Assembly: GCF_011008935.1 (NCBI RefSeq)
Contig: NZ_JAAIVJ010000009.1
Coordinates: 1-64,000, forward strand
Source: Tabrizicola oligotrophica
GTDB lineage: Bacteria; Pseudomonadota; Alphaproteobacteria; Rhodobacterales; Rhodobacteraceae
Direction: 5' to 3'
Length of the DNA: 64,000 bases
In this document: one piece after another, positions 15,918-25,379 of the stretch
Position numbering within the stretch: the first letter of the stretch is position 1
Layout of the letters: each line of letters begins with the position of its first letter
Made by a program: the position numbers and the translations under genes
Notes under the pieces: generated by a model
The model's database searches: none
What the model saw: the letters and a program-made list of their open reading frames with translations, nothing else
What the model was told of the DNA's origin: nothing

Positions 15918-16550
15918 ATGTCCTGGACCGACGAACGCGTCGAAACGCTGAAACGGATGTGGGCCGAAGGCCAGTCCGCCAGCCAGATCGCGAAAGAGCT
16001 GGGCGGGGTCACCCGCAATGCCGTGATCGGCAAGGTCCACCGGCTGGGCCTGTCGAACCGCGCAGGCGAAGGCGCCTCGACGGCCGATGAGGTCGACGTG
16101 GCCCCGGCCCCGCCGCCGCGCCCCGAGGCTGCGGCGAAACCGGCCGAGCCTGCCGCCCAGAAACCGGCTGTCGCGCCCGCGGCCAAGCCCGCAGCCGAAC
16201 GTCCGGCCCCGGCCGCAGCCCCCGCCGCCGCGCCGGCGGCGCCGTCGAATGTCACGCCGCTGCCGATCCGCAAGGCGATCATCCCGGCCGGCCAGCCGCT
16301 GCCGCCGCAGCCCTCGGCCAACGAGATCAGCCCCGAGGCGCTGGCCTCGGTCCGCGAAGTGGAAAAGCGCGCCCGCAAGCTGACGCTGATGGAATTGACC
16401 GAGCGCACCTGCAAATGGCCGATCGGCGATCCGGCGACCGATGACTTCTGGTTCTGCGGCCTGCCATCGGTCGCAGGCAAGCCCTATTGCGAAGCCCATG
16501 TCGGCGTTGCCTTCCAGCCGATGAGCGCCCGGCGCGACCGCCGCCGCTGA
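15918..16550 (+). CDS. gcrA: Cell-cycle transcriptional regulator GcrA
   Basis: A 210-residue GcrA. The N-terminal helix-turn-helix is SWTDERVETLKRMWAEG with SASQIAKELG (residues 2-30) and VTRNAVIGKVHRLGLSNR (about 31-48). A long Ala/Pro/Lys linker (about 65-120) joins it to the C-terminal sigma-interaction domain with CKWPIGDP, FWFCG and KPYCEAHV. In Caulobacter, GcrA binds sigma70 and reads GANTC methylation made by CcrM. The third of three start codons in a row (GTG, ATG, ATG) is best placed after GCGAGG. It is followed by a strong terminator and is probably monocistronic. Confidence 0.95.
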   Translation: MSWTDERVETLKRMWAEGQSASQIAKELGGVTRNAVIGKVHRLGLSNRAGEGASTADEVDVAPAPPPRPEAAAKPAEPAAQKPAVAPAAKPAAERPAPAAAPAAAPAAPSNVTPLPIRKAIIPAGQPLPPQPSANEISPEALASVREVEKRARKLTLMELTERTCKWPIGDPATDDFWFCGLPSVAGKPYCEAHVGVAFQPMSARRDRRR

Positions 16551-16572
16551 CCGCCTTTCCCCGATTGCAAAG

Positions 16573-16602
16573 AGGGCCAGCCCACAAGGGCTGGCCCTTT
16601 TT
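16573..16602 (+). terminator. Rho-independent terminator after gcrA
   Basis: AGGGCCAGCCC (16573-16583) pairs with GGGCTGGCCCT (16588-16598) across a 4-nt loop, followed by TTTTT. It begins 22 bases after the gcrA stop and just before the convergent AsmA gene. Confidence 0.9.
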
Positions 16603-16624
16603 CTCTGCCCGGCGGGCCGGTGGC

Positions 16625-18622
16625 CTAATTCCCGCCGTTCAGCAGCTTTTCCAGTGCCTTTGCCGCCTCGTCGGTGATGAATTCCTCGCCCTGCCGCTTT
16701 ACCGCGTCCTCCAGGCTTTCGCCGTCCTGCGGCACGATGCCCAGCTCCTCTTGCACCTTGGCCTTCGCCTCCGCCTCCAGTGCCTTGGCTTTTTCCTTCG
16801 CGGCGGCCTCCAGCTCGGCCTTTTCAAGGTCCAGCTTTTCCTTGGCCAGCGCCTCCAGATCAAGGCTGATCGACGGGTCGGCCCACGGGCCCTTGATAAG
16901 GATCGGTGCGGTCAGGGTCTTGTCGCCCACCGCGGCCTCGGCCCGCAGGCGATAGTTGATCGTGCGGGCGCCAAGGCCAAGCCGGCCCGCCCCCCGCACC
17001 GTGGCAAAGGGCGCCTGCATCACCAGATCGTCGTTCTGCAGCACGCCGCCCGCGATGGTGAACCCGGCGGTCAGGCTGTCGAAGATGGTCTTCTGCCCCT
17101 CGCCGGCATATCCGGTGTCCAGCGTCCGCAACATGCCGCCGATGTCGAGCCCCAGAATCTCGCCCTTGCCCAAGGCCAATGTCCCCGAACCTTCCAGCCC
17201 CTGCATGATCGCCTCCACCGAATTGCCCGAGCCAAGGAATTTCAGCCGCAGATCGCCGGTGCCGACCAGTCGCTCATAGCCCGCAAGGTCGGTCATCAGC
17301 GGTTGCAGCGCCATCCCGGCAAAGCCAAGATCGCCGCCCACCGACAGGCCCTTGCGGCCGTTGACCACGAATTGCCCGGATACCGCCCCGCCATAGGCCT
17401 GCACGCGGGACAGCTCGAAAACCGCGCGCGCCCGGTCGAGCGTCAGCTTCACCGCGCTGGCCCCGAGCTTGGCCATGCCAAGATCAATCCCGTCGGCCCT
17501 GAGCGAGACATCGGCATCCAGCATTGCCAGCGCCGAGACGTCGATCTTGTCCTTGGGCCAGCCATCGGCCTTCATGCCGCCCTGTGCGCCCCCGCCCTTG
17601 CCCCCCGAGACCGCCGCAAGGTTCAGCACCCCCGCCACCACCTTGGCCGCAAGCTTCGGCCGCGCCTCACCCTGGGTCAGATCGGCATCAACGGCCAGCA
17701 CCGTGCCATCCAGAACCACCGTGCCGCCGCGCAGATGGACCGTCCCCTTGTCGGTCAGCGTCACGCCGCCCTTGACGCGGACGCCCCCCGCGCCAAGCCC
17801 CTCGGGCAGTGCCGGGGCGCTGGCGCCGGCCAGCGCCGCGACCTCGGCCAGCGTGCCGAGATCGGCCTCCAGCTCACCCTTGGCCGCCATCGGGTTCCAG
17901 CCAGCCTTGCCGCTGAAGGTTCCCTCGGCCTTGCCCGCCGCGAAGCTGGCCTCCACCGGGCCAAGCTTGCCATCCAGAAAGTCACGGAACACCCCAAGCG
18001 TCAGGTCAAGCTGGAACGGCTGACCTTCCTTTTCCGCCGACATCTGCACTGTCACCGGTCCGTCGAATTCGGCAATCGCGGTTTCCAGATCCAGCGCCGT
18101 CAGGTCCAGCCGGGTGCCGCTGCCATGGTCGAGAAACACCAGCCGGCCGTTCGAGATCACCGCCCTGTCCAGCGTGAACGCCTTGCCGACGCCGGGGGTC
18201 GCGGTTGACACCGTGCCGCCGCTTTCCCCCCCGAAGATCCAGTTTTCCCGGCCGTCCCTGGCGCGTTCAAGGATCAGCACCGGCGCCACCGCCTCGACCG
18301 CGGTGATGCGCGCCTGCCCCCCGATCAGCGCCGCCATGTCCACGGCAATTTCCAGCCCTTCCGCCTGAAACATCGGGCCTTCGTCCGACCAGTCGGCATT
18401 CGACATCGTGACCTTGCCGGTCTTCACTCCGAGAACCGGCCAGATCGTCGGGCGGATCGAACCTTCGATCACCAGTTGCCGCCCGGTCAGGCTGTTGAAC
18501 TGTCCTACGACCAGCCCGGCAATCCGCTCCGCCGGGATGAGAAACAGCGCGCCCATGGCCAGAACGGCCAAGGTCAAAAGCGCGAAAACCGAGCGGACAA
18601 TCCAACGCATGGGCCAACGCAT
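16625..18622 (-). CDS. AsmA-family membrane protein
   Basis: A 665-residue protein with one N-terminal membrane anchor (about residues 8-28) and a long periplasmic body. The AsmA signature follows the anchor: FNSLTGRQLVIEGSIRPTIW and VLGVKTGKVTMSNADW. The C-terminal AsmA-2 region lies at about 420-560 (VEAIMQGLEGSGTLALGKGE, FDSLTAGFTIAGGVLQND, INYRLRAEAA). A charged coiled-coil-like tail rich in Lys/Glu/Ala (about 585-640) ends the protein. AsmA-like proteins are linked to phospholipid transport to, and homeostasis of, the outer membrane. The ATG at 18622 is 7 bases from GGAGG; an upstream TTG would overlap that site. Confidence 0.85.
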   Translation of the reverse strand: MRWPMRWIVRSVFALLTLAVLAMGALFLIPAERIAGLVVGQFNSLTGRQLVIEGSIRPTIWPVLGVKTGKVTMSNADWSDEGPMFQAEGLEIAVDMAALIGGQARITAVEAVAPVLILERARDGRENWIFGGESGGTVSTATPGVGKAFTLDRAVISNGRLVFLDHGSGTRLDLTALDLETAIAEFDGPVTVQMSAEKEGQPFQLDLTLGVFRDFLDGKLGPVEASFAAGKAEGTFSGKAGWNPMAAKGELEADLGTLAEVAALAGASAPALPEGLGAGGVRVKGGVTLTDKGTVHLRGGTVVLDGTVLAVDADLTQGEARPKLAAKVVAGVLNLAAVSGGKGGGAQGGMKADGWPKDKIDVSALAMLDADVSLRADGIDLGMAKLGASAVKLTLDRARAVFELSRVQAYGGAVSGQFVVNGRKGLSVGGDLGFAGMALQPLMTDLAGYERLVGTGDLRLKFLGSGNSVEAIMQGLEGSGTLALGKGEILGLDIGGMLRTLDTGYAGEGQKTIFDSLTAGFTIAGGVLQNDDLVMQAPFATVRGAGRLGLGARTINYRLRAEAAVGDKTLTAPILIKGPWADPSISLDLEALAKEKLDLEKAELEAAAKEKAKALEAEAKAKVQEELGIVPQDGESLEDAVKRQGEEFITDEAAKALEKLLNGGN

Positions 18623-18826
18623 GAGCAACCTCCAAACACCATGGACCGGACTCTACGCGCCCCACCCTGCGAGACAAGCCACATCGGCGCGAGCGGCAGG
18701 CTTTTGCCGGGCGGGCGGCAATCCGGGCGGGCGGTGCAAGAGTGGCCGTTGGTCCGCGCAAGGGGGCGGCTGTCTGGCCGCATTTCCGTGCCGAACGCAG
18801 GTGGCGCGGGAGGCGTCGCCGTGCTA

Positions 18827-18876
18827 GGATCATGAAAAATTTACGCAATATGATCCCTGCGGCAATAGGTTTTTCA
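18827..18876. promoter_or_regulatory. AT-rich overlapping inverted repeats before the RTX gene
   Basis: GGATCAT (18827-18833) pairs with ATGATCC (18850-18856), and TGAAAAA (18833-18839) pairs with TTTTTCA (18870-18876). The block is AT-rich within a GC-rich region and ends about 20 bases before the RTX start. This suggests a regulated promoter or a structured leader. The regulator is unknown. The rest of the 273-base gap shows no gene. Confidence 0.35.
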
Positions 18877-18896
18877 GCCATGAAAGGATGCATACC

Positions 18897-19742
18897 GTGG
18901 CAAGCATTACAGTAATGCAGGACATTCTTGGTGTTCACCTCCTGTCGTCGTCTGGCTTCGCGGGACTTCTCACGCTCACCGCGACGACCATTACGGATAC
19001 CCAGTTGAGCCTCGCGAGTGACCAGCAGACGTTCACCTTCTATGGCTCCGGTTTCGATTACCAGATGAACGGAGGCGAAATCGTCGGCCTCATCGGGGGT
19101 ACTGTGACCCGGATAGCCATCACCGATGCCGAGGGCACAACGGTCTATCTTGACTGGTCCGGTCTCAACCTGTCGGCCGCCGCGTTCTCCGACTATCTGA
19201 CGACCAGCAACTGGGGGGCGCTGAATGCGCTTCTGTTCAATACAAGTGACACCTACAGCCTGTCGGCAGGCCGGGACGCCGTGCGGGGTTTTGGCGGTGA
19301 TGACCTGATGCGCGGCTTTGCCGGCGCCGACCGGCTGATCGGGGACGCCGGCGCGGACACCCTGCTTGGTGGCATCGGGGCCGACAGGCTGACCGGCGGC
19401 GCGGGGGTCGACAACCTGACGGGCGGGGCCGGTTCCGATGCCTTCATCTTCACCCACAGGGGTGCCGCCAACCGCGAGATCATAACCGATTTCAACGCCA
19501 CCGATGATGCGCTGCGCTTCGACACTGCGACCTTCACCGGCTTTTCCTACACTGGCCAGCTGAACGGTATCGAATTTGTGGCCGGCGCGGCGGCCCTGGA
19601 CCCGGACGACCGCTTCCTTTACCGGCGCGTGACCGGAAACCTCTGGTATGACGCCGACGGCAGCGGCGACGGGGCCAAGGTGCTGGTGGCGGAGCTGACC
19701 GACGGCACGGCGCTGAGCGCGGCGGATATCTTTCTCTACTGA
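18897..19742 (+). CDS. Small RTX-type calcium-binding protein
   Basis: A 281-residue protein without a signal peptide. Residues of about 1-120 are unlike any domain I know. About 125-185 hold five to six RTX nonapeptides of the form GGxGxDxLx (FGGDDLMRG, AGADRLIGD, IGADRLTGG, AGVDNLTGG, AGSDAFIF). The rest is the typical C-terminal region of type I secreted RTX proteins (DPDDRFLYRR, NLWYDADGSGDGAKVLVAEL, ending ADIFLY). Secretion through a TolC-type channel is inferred; no transporter lies nearby. The GTG at 18897 lies 9 bases after AAAGG; an ATG at 18888 directly abuts that site. It may be a surface, biofilm or effector-like protein. Confidence 0.75.
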   Translation: MASITVMQDILGVHLLSSSGFAGLLTLTATTITDTQLSLASDQQTFTFYGSGFDYQMNGGEIVGLIGGTVTRIAITDAEGTTVYLDWSGLNLSAAAFSDYLTTSNWGALNALLFNTSDTYSLSAGRDAVRGFGGDDLMRGFAGADRLIGDAGADTLLGGIGADRLTGGAGVDNLTGGAGSDAFIFTHRGAANREIITDFNATDDALRFDTATFTGFSYTGQLNGIEFVAGAAALDPDDRFLYRRVTGNLWYDADGSGDGAKVLVAELTDGTALSAADIFLY

Positions 19743-19862
19743 CCGGACTGCGGGGGCCGCACCCAAGGGGCCGCGGCCGCCCTGCCCCTTGCCCATGACC
19801 CTGCCCCTTGAAACCCCGTCCCCGATGGGCAATGTGAGACACAAACCGCAAGGGGCAGGCGC

Positions 19863-20945
19863 ATGGCACTTCCGATCCGCGAACAGGTCAAATACTGGAG
19901 CATCGCGCTTGCGGTGTTCTTCGTGGCGCTCTGGGTGCTTGGCGGGGTGATCCTGCCGTTCCTTGTGGGCGGCGCCGTGGCCTATTTCCTTGATCCTGTC
20001 GCCGACCGGCTGGAGCGCGCCGGGCTTTCCCGCGTCGCCGCCACCTCGGTCATCACTGCCGGGGCGCTCCTGATCGTCGTGGCGCTGGTGCTGGCGGTCA
20101 TCCCGACTCTGGTCAACCAGCTGACGGCGCTGGTCAATGCTGCCCCCGACATCGCCCTGCGGCTGCAAACCTTCCTTCTGGAACGCTTCCCCGAACTGGC
20201 CGACGGCACCTCGACCATCCGGCAAAGTCTGGCGCAGATCGGCCAGACCATCCAGTCCAAGGGCGCGGCTCTGGCCGAGGGTCTGCTGACCTCGCTTGCC
20301 AGCGCGATTTCCATCGTGGTCTTCCTGCTGGTCGTGCCGGTGGTGGCCTTCTACCTGCTCCTCGACTGGGATCACATGGTTGCCCGCCTCGACCAGCTTC
20401 TGCCGCGCGACCATGCCCCGACCATCCGCCGCCTTGGCCGCGAGATCGACGGCGCGCTTTCGGCCTTTGTGCGCGGGCAATTGTCGGTCTGCCTTGTGCT
20501 GGGGCTGTACTATTCGGCGGCGCTGATGCTGGCGGGGCTGCAATTCGGCCTCGTCGTCGGGGCGACAGCGGGGGCGATCACTTTCATTCCCTATGTCGGC
20601 GCCATCATCGGCGGCGCCTTGGCCATTGGCCTTGCGCTGTTCCAGTTCTGGGGCGACTGGGTGCAGATCGGTATTGTCGGGGCGATCTTCGCCGTCGGGC
20701 AATTCCTTGAAGGCAACGTCCTGACCCCGAAACTGGTCGGCAAATCCGTCGGCCTGCACCCGGTCTGGCTGTTGTTCGCACTGTCGGCCTTTGGCACGCT
20801 GTTCGGCTTTGTCGGCATGCTTGTCGCCGTGCCGGTGGCCGCAGCCCTTGGCGTGCTGACCCGCTTTGCCATTGGCCAGTATCACGGCAGTCTCTTGTAT
20901 CAGGGCATCGCCGGCCGCATCCCCGAAGACGAGGATCAGGCGTGA
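19863..20945 (+). CDS. AI-2E/PerM-family membrane protein
   Basis: A 360-residue polytopic protein: paired N-terminal helices (about 14-55), one helix near 65-85, a long amphipathic region (about 95-135), a helix near 150-170, and a bundle of helices from about 210 to 345. Family-typical segments are FLVGGAVAYFLDPVAD, VVAFYLLLDWDHM, GAITFIPYVGAIIGG and EGNVLTPKLVGKSVGLHP. Members act as small-molecule or ion exporters; the substrate is unknown here. The stop overlaps the hdaA start by 4 bases (GTGA), so the two genes are translationally coupled. Confidence 0.88.
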   Translation: MALPIREQVKYWSIALAVFFVALWVLGGVILPFLVGGAVAYFLDPVADRLERAGLSRVAATSVITAGALLIVVALVLAVIPTLVNQLTALVNAAPDIALRLQTFLLERFPELADGTSTIRQSLAQIGQTIQSKGAALAEGLLTSLASAISIVVFLLVVPVVAFYLLLDWDHMVARLDQLLPRDHAPTIRRLGREIDGALSAFVRGQLSVCLVLGLYYSAALMLAGLQFGLVVGATAGAITFIPYVGAIIGGALAIGLALFQFWGDWVQIGIVGAIFAVGQFLEGNVLTPKLVGKSVGLHPVWLLFALSAFGTLFGFVGMLVAVPVAAALGVLTRFAIGQYHGSLLYQGIAGRIPEDEDQA

Positions 20946-21619
20946 CACCGCGCCAGATGACCTTTGACCTTGGCGCGGCCGAGGATTTCTCGCGCGCGGG
21001 CTTCTTTGCCTCGCCCGCCAATGCCGAAGCGCAGGCGGTGCTGGCCGATTGGGCGCATTGGCCGCAGAACCGACTGCTGCTGACCGGACCCGAAGGTGCG
21101 GGAAAGACCCATCTCGCCCATATCTGGGCCCAGGAGGCCGGCGCGACGCTCCTGATGGCGGCTGCCCTGCCCGGCCTTGACCCGACCAGCCTGCCCCCGC
21201 GGCTGGTGGTGGAGGAGGCCGATGCAGTGGCGGGCCGGCCCGCCCATGAGGAGGCGCTGTTTCACCTGCTGAACCATCAGGCCCATTCGGGCGGCCACCT
21301 GCTGCTCACGGCGCGGCGGGCGCCGCGCGACTGGGGTCTCGGGTTGCCCGATCTTCTCAGCCGCCTGCAATCCCTCGCCATTGCCCGGCTCGATGCCCCG
21401 GACGACGCGCTGCTTTCTGCCGTTCTCGTCAAGCTTTTCGCCGATCGCCAGATCGCCGTGGCCCCGAACCTGATCCCCTATCTTGCCGCCCGCATGGACC
21501 GCTCCATCGCCGCCGCGCGCGCGCTGGTTGCCGCGCTCGATGCCCGCGCTCTGGCGCTTGGCCGTCCGGTCACCCGTGCGCTGGCCGCCGAATTGCTGGA
21601 CAGCACCGGGAACGGGTGA
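20942..21619 (+). CDS. hdaA: DnaA-related replication regulator HdaA
   Basis: A 225-residue DnaA-like AAA+ protein without DnaA's DNA-binding domain. It begins with a clamp-binding-like segment (RQMTFDLG, residues 4-11) and has Walker A GPEGAGKTHLAH (about 50-61), a Walker B-like LVVEEADAV (about 89-97), and a sensor region ending SRLQSLAIARL. Hda/HdaA binds the sliding clamp and stimulates hydrolysis of DnaA-bound ATP, preventing re-initiation. Its GTG start overlaps the upstream stop. Confidence 0.9.
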   Translation: MTPRQMTFDLGAAEDFSRAGFFASPANAEAQAVLADWAHWPQNRLLLTGPEGAGKTHLAHIWAQEAGATLLMAAALPGLDPTSLPPRLVVEEADAVAGRPAHEEALFHLLNHQAHSGGHLLLTARRAPRDWGLGLPDLLSRLQSLAIARLDAPDDALLSAVLVKLFADRQIAVAPNLIPYLAARMDRSIAAARALVAALDARALALGRPVTRALAAELLDSTGNG

Positions 21620-21623
21620 AACA

Positions 21624-21641
21624 CTGTCATGTGAATGACAT
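21624..21641 (+). promoter_or_regulatory. Candidate Pho box before ppk1
   Basis: CTGTCAT-GTGA-ATGACAT has the layout of an 18-base PhoB site: two 7-mers separated by 4 bases. The first half is a perfect CTGTCAT and the second matches at 5 of 7 positions. The core is also a 6-bp inverted repeat (TGTCAT/ATGACA). A possible -10 element (TATCCC) lies about 10 bases downstream, the arrangement expected where PhoB replaces the -35 contact. It is 24 bases before the ppk1 start. Confidence 0.45.
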
Positions 21642-21664
21642 ACTGACCCGGTATCCCCCCTGCC

Positions 21665-23827
21665 ATGACCTTCGCCGATTTCCTCAAAGCCCCCTTCCCC
21701 GAGCCCGTCGCCCTGCCCGAGGCCGAAATCGCCGGCCCCCGCCGGTTCTTCAACCGGGAAATCTCGTGGCTGGCGTTCAATTGGCGGGTGCTGGACGAGG
21801 CGTCGAACCCCGCCGTGCCGCTTCTGGAACGGCTGCGCTTCCTGTCGATCTCGGCGACCAACCTTGACGAATTCTACACCGTCCGCGTCGCGGGCCTCAG
21901 GGCGCTGGTGAAGGCCGGCAACTCCACGCCCTCCGAGGATGGCCGCAGCCCGGCCGAACAGCTGGCCCAGATCCACGCCGACGCGCGCGAGCTGATGCAG
22001 ATGCAGCAATCGGTGTTCAAGCGCCTGCGCCGCGAGATGGAGACGCAGGGCATCATCCTTGCCACAAGGTCAAAACTGACCGGGCGCGATCTGAAGTTTC
22101 TGGAAGATCACTTCCTGCGCAACGTCTTTCCGGTGCTGTCGCCCTTGGCGATCGACCCGGCGCACCCCTTCCCCTTCATCCCCAACACCGGCTTTTCGCT
22201 GGCGCTGGAGCTGGAGCGCGAAAGCGACCTGCGCACGCTGAAGGCGCTTTTGCCGATCCCGCAGCAGATTGCCCGCTTCGTGCCACTGCCCGGCCGCGAG
22301 GGCGAACACCGCTTCCTGCCGCTGGAAGAACTGCTGCTGCTGCATCTCGACATGCTGTTTCCGGGCTATACCGACCGCGGCCACTGCCTGTTCCGCGTGC
22401 TGCGCGACAGCGATCTGGAAGTCGAGGACGAGGCCGAAGATCTGGTGCGCGAATTTGAAACCGCGCTGAAACGCCGCCGCCGCGGCGAGGTGATCCGGCT
22501 GAAACTGTCCGCCGGCGCCCCCGACGACCTGCGCGCGCTCATCATGGAAGAGCTTGGCGTCAAGGATGACGAGGCCGTCGAGGTGCGCGGCATGCTGGGC
22601 ATCGCCGACCTCAAGGAACTGGTGCTGTCCTCGCGCCCCGATCTTCTCTGGCCGCCCTTCACCCCCCGCGTGCCGGAGCGGGTGCAGGACCACGAGGGCG
22701 ACATGTTCGCTGCCATCAAGCAGAAGGACATCCTGCTGCATCACCCCTATGAAACCTTCGATCTGGTGATCCGGTTTCTGGAACAGGCGGCGCGTGATCC
22801 GAACGTGCTGGCAATCAAGCAGACGCTTTACCGCACGTCATGGGACAGCCCCGTCGTCTCGGCGCTCTGCGAGGCGGCCGAAGCCGGCAAATCGGTGACC
22901 GCGCTGGTGGAACTCAAGGCGCGGTTCGACGAGGCCGCCAACATCCGCCAGTCGCGGCGACTGGAACGCTCGGGCGCGCATGTGGTCTACGGCTTCATCA
23001 ACTACAAGACCCATGCCAAGATCTCGACTGTGGTGCGCCGCGAGGGCGACCATCTGGTGACCTATACCCATTACGGCACCGGCAATTATCACCCGATCAC
23101 CGCCCGCATCTACACCGACCTTTCCTTCTTCACCTGCGATGCCGCGCTCGGGCGCGACGCGACCAAGGTGTTCAACTACCTGTCGGGCTATGTTCAGCCG
23201 CAAGATCTTGAAAACATTGCATTTTCTCCGATCACCCTGAAGCCCCGGCTGCTGGAGATGATCGCGCGCGAGGCCGACCACGCCCGCGCCGGGCGGCCTG
23301 CGGAAATCTGGGCCAAGATGAACTCGCTGATCGAGCCCGAGGTGATCGACGCGCTTTATGCCGCCTCGCAGGCCGGGGTGAAGATCAGCCTCGTCGTGCG
23401 CGGCATCTGCGGCGTGCGGCCCGGCGTGAAGGGGCTTTCCGACAACATCCGCGTCAAGTCGATCGTCGGGCGCTTTCTGGAACATTCCCGCATCGTCTGT
23501 TTCGGCAATGGCGCAGGCCTGCCGGGCCGGCAGGCGCGGGTGTTCATCTCCTCGGCCGACTGGATGGGCCGCAACCTGACGCGCCGGGTCGAAACCCTTG
23601 TGGAAATCATGAACGACACCGTGAAAGCCCAGATCGTCGGGCAGATCATGGCTGCAAACCTCGCCGACGAGGCGCAAAGCTGGATCCTAGGCCCTGATGG
23701 CCGCTACAGCCGCGACCTTGCTCCGACGGATGGCTCTGCCTTCAACTGCCATCGCTTCTTCATGGAAAATCCTTCGCTCTCGGGCCGTGGCACGGCGGGG
23801 GCGAAGGATGTGCCGAAACTGACCTGA
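21665..23827 (+). CDS. ppk1: Polyphosphate kinase Ppk1
   Basis: A 720-residue enzyme that reversibly polymerises the gamma-phosphate of ATP into polyphosphate. The N domain starts [20 protein letters not shown] (about 27-46) with [18 protein letters not shown]. The phospholipase-D-like C domains include [13 protein letters not shown], the active-site-histidine region [16 protein letters not shown] and [10 protein letters not shown], plus [19 protein letters not shown] and the C-terminal [12 protein letters not shown]. Length and motifs are complete. It lies 45 bases after hdaA and 7 before ppx. Confidence 0.96.
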   Translation: MTFADFLKAPFPEPVALPEAEIAGPRRFFNREISWLAFNWRVLDEASNPAVPLLERLRFLSISATNLDEFYTVRVAGLRALVKAGNSTPSEDGRSPAEQLAQIHADARELMQMQQSVFKRLRREMETQGIILATRSKLTGRDLKFLEDHFLRNVFPVLSPLAIDPAHPFPFIPNTGFSLALELERESDLRTLKALLPIPQQIARFVPLPGREGEHRFLPLEELLLLHLDMLFPGYTDRGHCLFRVLRDSDLEVEDEAEDLVREFETALKRRRRGEVIRLKLSAGAPDDLRALIMEELGVKDDEAVEVRGMLGIADLKELVLSSRPDLLWPPFTPRVPERVQDHEGDMFAAIKQKDILLHHPYETFDLVIRFLEQAARDPNVLAIKQTLYRTSWDSPVVSALCEAAEAGKSVTALVELKARFDEAANIRQSRRLERSGAHVVYGFINYKTHAKISTVVRREGDHLVTYTHYGTGNYHPITARIYTDLSFFTCDAALGRDATKVFNYLSGYVQPQDLENIAFSPITLKPRLLEMIAREADHARAGRPAEIWAKMNSLIEPEVIDALYAASQAGVKISLVVRGICGVRPGVKGLSDNIRVKSIVGRFLEHSRIVCFGNGAGLPGRQARVFISSADWMGRNLTRRVETLVEIMNDTVKAQIVGQIMAANLADEAQSWILGPDGRYSRDLAPTDGSAFNCHRFFMENPSLSGRGTAGAKDVPKLT

Positions 23828-23834
23828 GGCCGAA

Positions 23835-25379
23835 ATGACCGACGCTGCCCTTCCCGACGCCGACGAAGACCACGGCCCCTTTGGCCGCCCGCTGTTTGAT
23901 GACCCCTCCGCCCGGGCGCTGTCGCGCGTGGGGGTGGTCGACGTGGGGTCGAACTCGGTCCGGATGGTGGTGTTTGACGGCGCCGCGCGCAGCCCGGCCT
24001 ATTTCTACAACGAAAAGATCATGTGCGGCCTTGGCAAGGGGCTGGCGCAGACCGGGAAACTCTCGCCCGAAGGCCGGCTGCGGGCGCTGGCGGCGCTGAA
24101 GCGGTTCTCGCTTCTGGCCAAGGGGATGGGCATCGAAAGCCTGACCGTGGTGGCCACGGCAGCAGTGCGCGAGGCCGAGGACGGCCCGGCCTTCCAGTTG
24201 CAGGTGTTGCAGGACACCGGGCTGAAGATGTGGGTGATCGACGGCGGCGAAGAGGCCCGGCTTTCGGCGCAGGGCGTGCTTCTGGGCTGGCCAGATGCCA
24301 TGGGCGTGGTCTGCGACATCGGCGGCAACTCGATGGAACTGGCCCGCATCGGCGACGGCAAGGTCGGCAAGCGGGTGTCAACGCCGCTTGGTCCTTTCCG
24401 GCTGCAACAGGTGGCAGATACCGCCAAAAAGCGTGCCAGCCATATCGTCCGCATCCTGAAAGACGCGCAGGGCCAGATCAAATCCGAGGGTGAGCGCATC
24501 TATCTGGTGGGCGGGTCATGGCGCGTCATCGCCCGTCTCGACATGGAGCGGCGCAACTACCCGCTCACCGTCCTTCACGAATATCGCATGACGCCCAATG
24601 GCTTGCTGGACACGATCGACTGGATCGAGGCCGCCGACCTTGCCATTTTGCGCGCCCGCACCGGCACCAGCCCCGAGCGGATGGAGCTGGTTCCTCTGGC
24701 CTGCGAGGTGTTGCGCGAACTGATCCGCCTGCTGAAGCCTGCGGAAATCGACGTGTCCTCCTACGGCATCCGCGAGGGGCTGCTTTACGAACAGATGCCG
24801 GAAAAGCTGCGGCGGCGCGATCCGCTGATCGAAGCTGCACGGATGTCCGAACAAACGCAGGCCCGCATGCCCGGCTTTGGCAAGAAGCTGTTTGCCTTCC
24901 TTGAGCCCCTGTTCAAGGACGCCACCGCTGACCGGCAGCGGCTGATCAAGGCCGCTTGCCTCCTGCATGACACCACCTGGCGCGCGCACCCCGATTTCCG
25001 CGCCGAGGCCTGTTTCGACAATGCCACCCGCGCCAACCTTGGCGGGTTGGACCATCCGGGCCGGGTTTTCCTTGGGCTGGCGCTTTTGCACCGCTACAAG
25101 AACAGCCGGGCCGGGTCGCGGCTGGAGCCGATGTTCCGCCTCTTGTCCGAGGACGACATCCGCGATGCCGAGGTGCTGGGCAAGGCCATGCGGTTCGGCG
25201 CGATGTTCGCCATGGGCGACCCGGCGCAGGCCGGTTCGATCGACTGGCAGCCGAAGAAGCGGCTTCTGGAACTCTGCCTGACCGAAACCGGCCGCGGCCT
25301 TTATGGCGAGGTGGCGCAGGCCCGGTTTGCCTCGCTCGCGCTGGCCCTGAAAGCCGCGACAAAGGTGGTGGACGCCTGA
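23835..25379 (+). CDS. ppx: Exopolyphosphatase / Ppx-GppA phosphatase
   Basis: A 514-residue ASKHA-fold phosphatase that removes terminal phosphates from polyphosphate (and possibly ppGpp precursors). Visible motifs are VVDVGSNSVRMVVFDG (about 35-50), the VVATAAVREAEDGP segment, DIGGNSMELARIG (about 158-170), and a C-terminal HD-type region (LIKAACLLHDTTWRAHPDFR). The RBS GAGG is just upstream. It forms an operon with ppk1, and its stop overlaps the next start by one base, coupling it to the VOC gene. Confidence 0.92.
   Translation: MTDAALPDADEDHGPFGRPLFDDPSARALSRVGVVDVGSNSVRMVVFDGAARSPAYFYNEKIMCGLGKGLAQTGKLSPEGRLRALAALKRFSLLAKGMGIESLTVVATAAVREAEDGPAFQLQVLQDTGLKMWVIDGGEEARLSAQGVLLGWPDAMGVVCDIGGNSMELARIGDGKVGKRVSTPLGPFRLQQVADTAKKRASHIVRILKDAQGQIKSEGERIYLVGGSWRVIARLDMERRNYPLTVLHEYRMTPNGLLDTIDWIEAADLAILRARTGTSPERMELVPLACEVLRELIRLLKPAEIDVSSYGIREGLLYEQMPEKLRRRDPLIEAARMSEQTQARMPGFGKKLFAFLEPLFKDATADRQRLIKAACLLHDTTWRAHPDFRAEACFDNATRANLGGLDHPGRVFLGLALLHRYKNSRAGSRLEPMFRLLSEDDIRDAEVLGKAMRFGAMFAMGDPAQAGSIDWQPKKRLLELCLTETGRGLYGEVAQARFASLALALKAATKVVDA

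Noticed and set aside
18267-20948. An 893-codon minus-strand frame across the RTX, perM and AsmA genes
   Set aside because: It overlaps three supported genes in other frames, lacks family motifs and has shadow-type composition.
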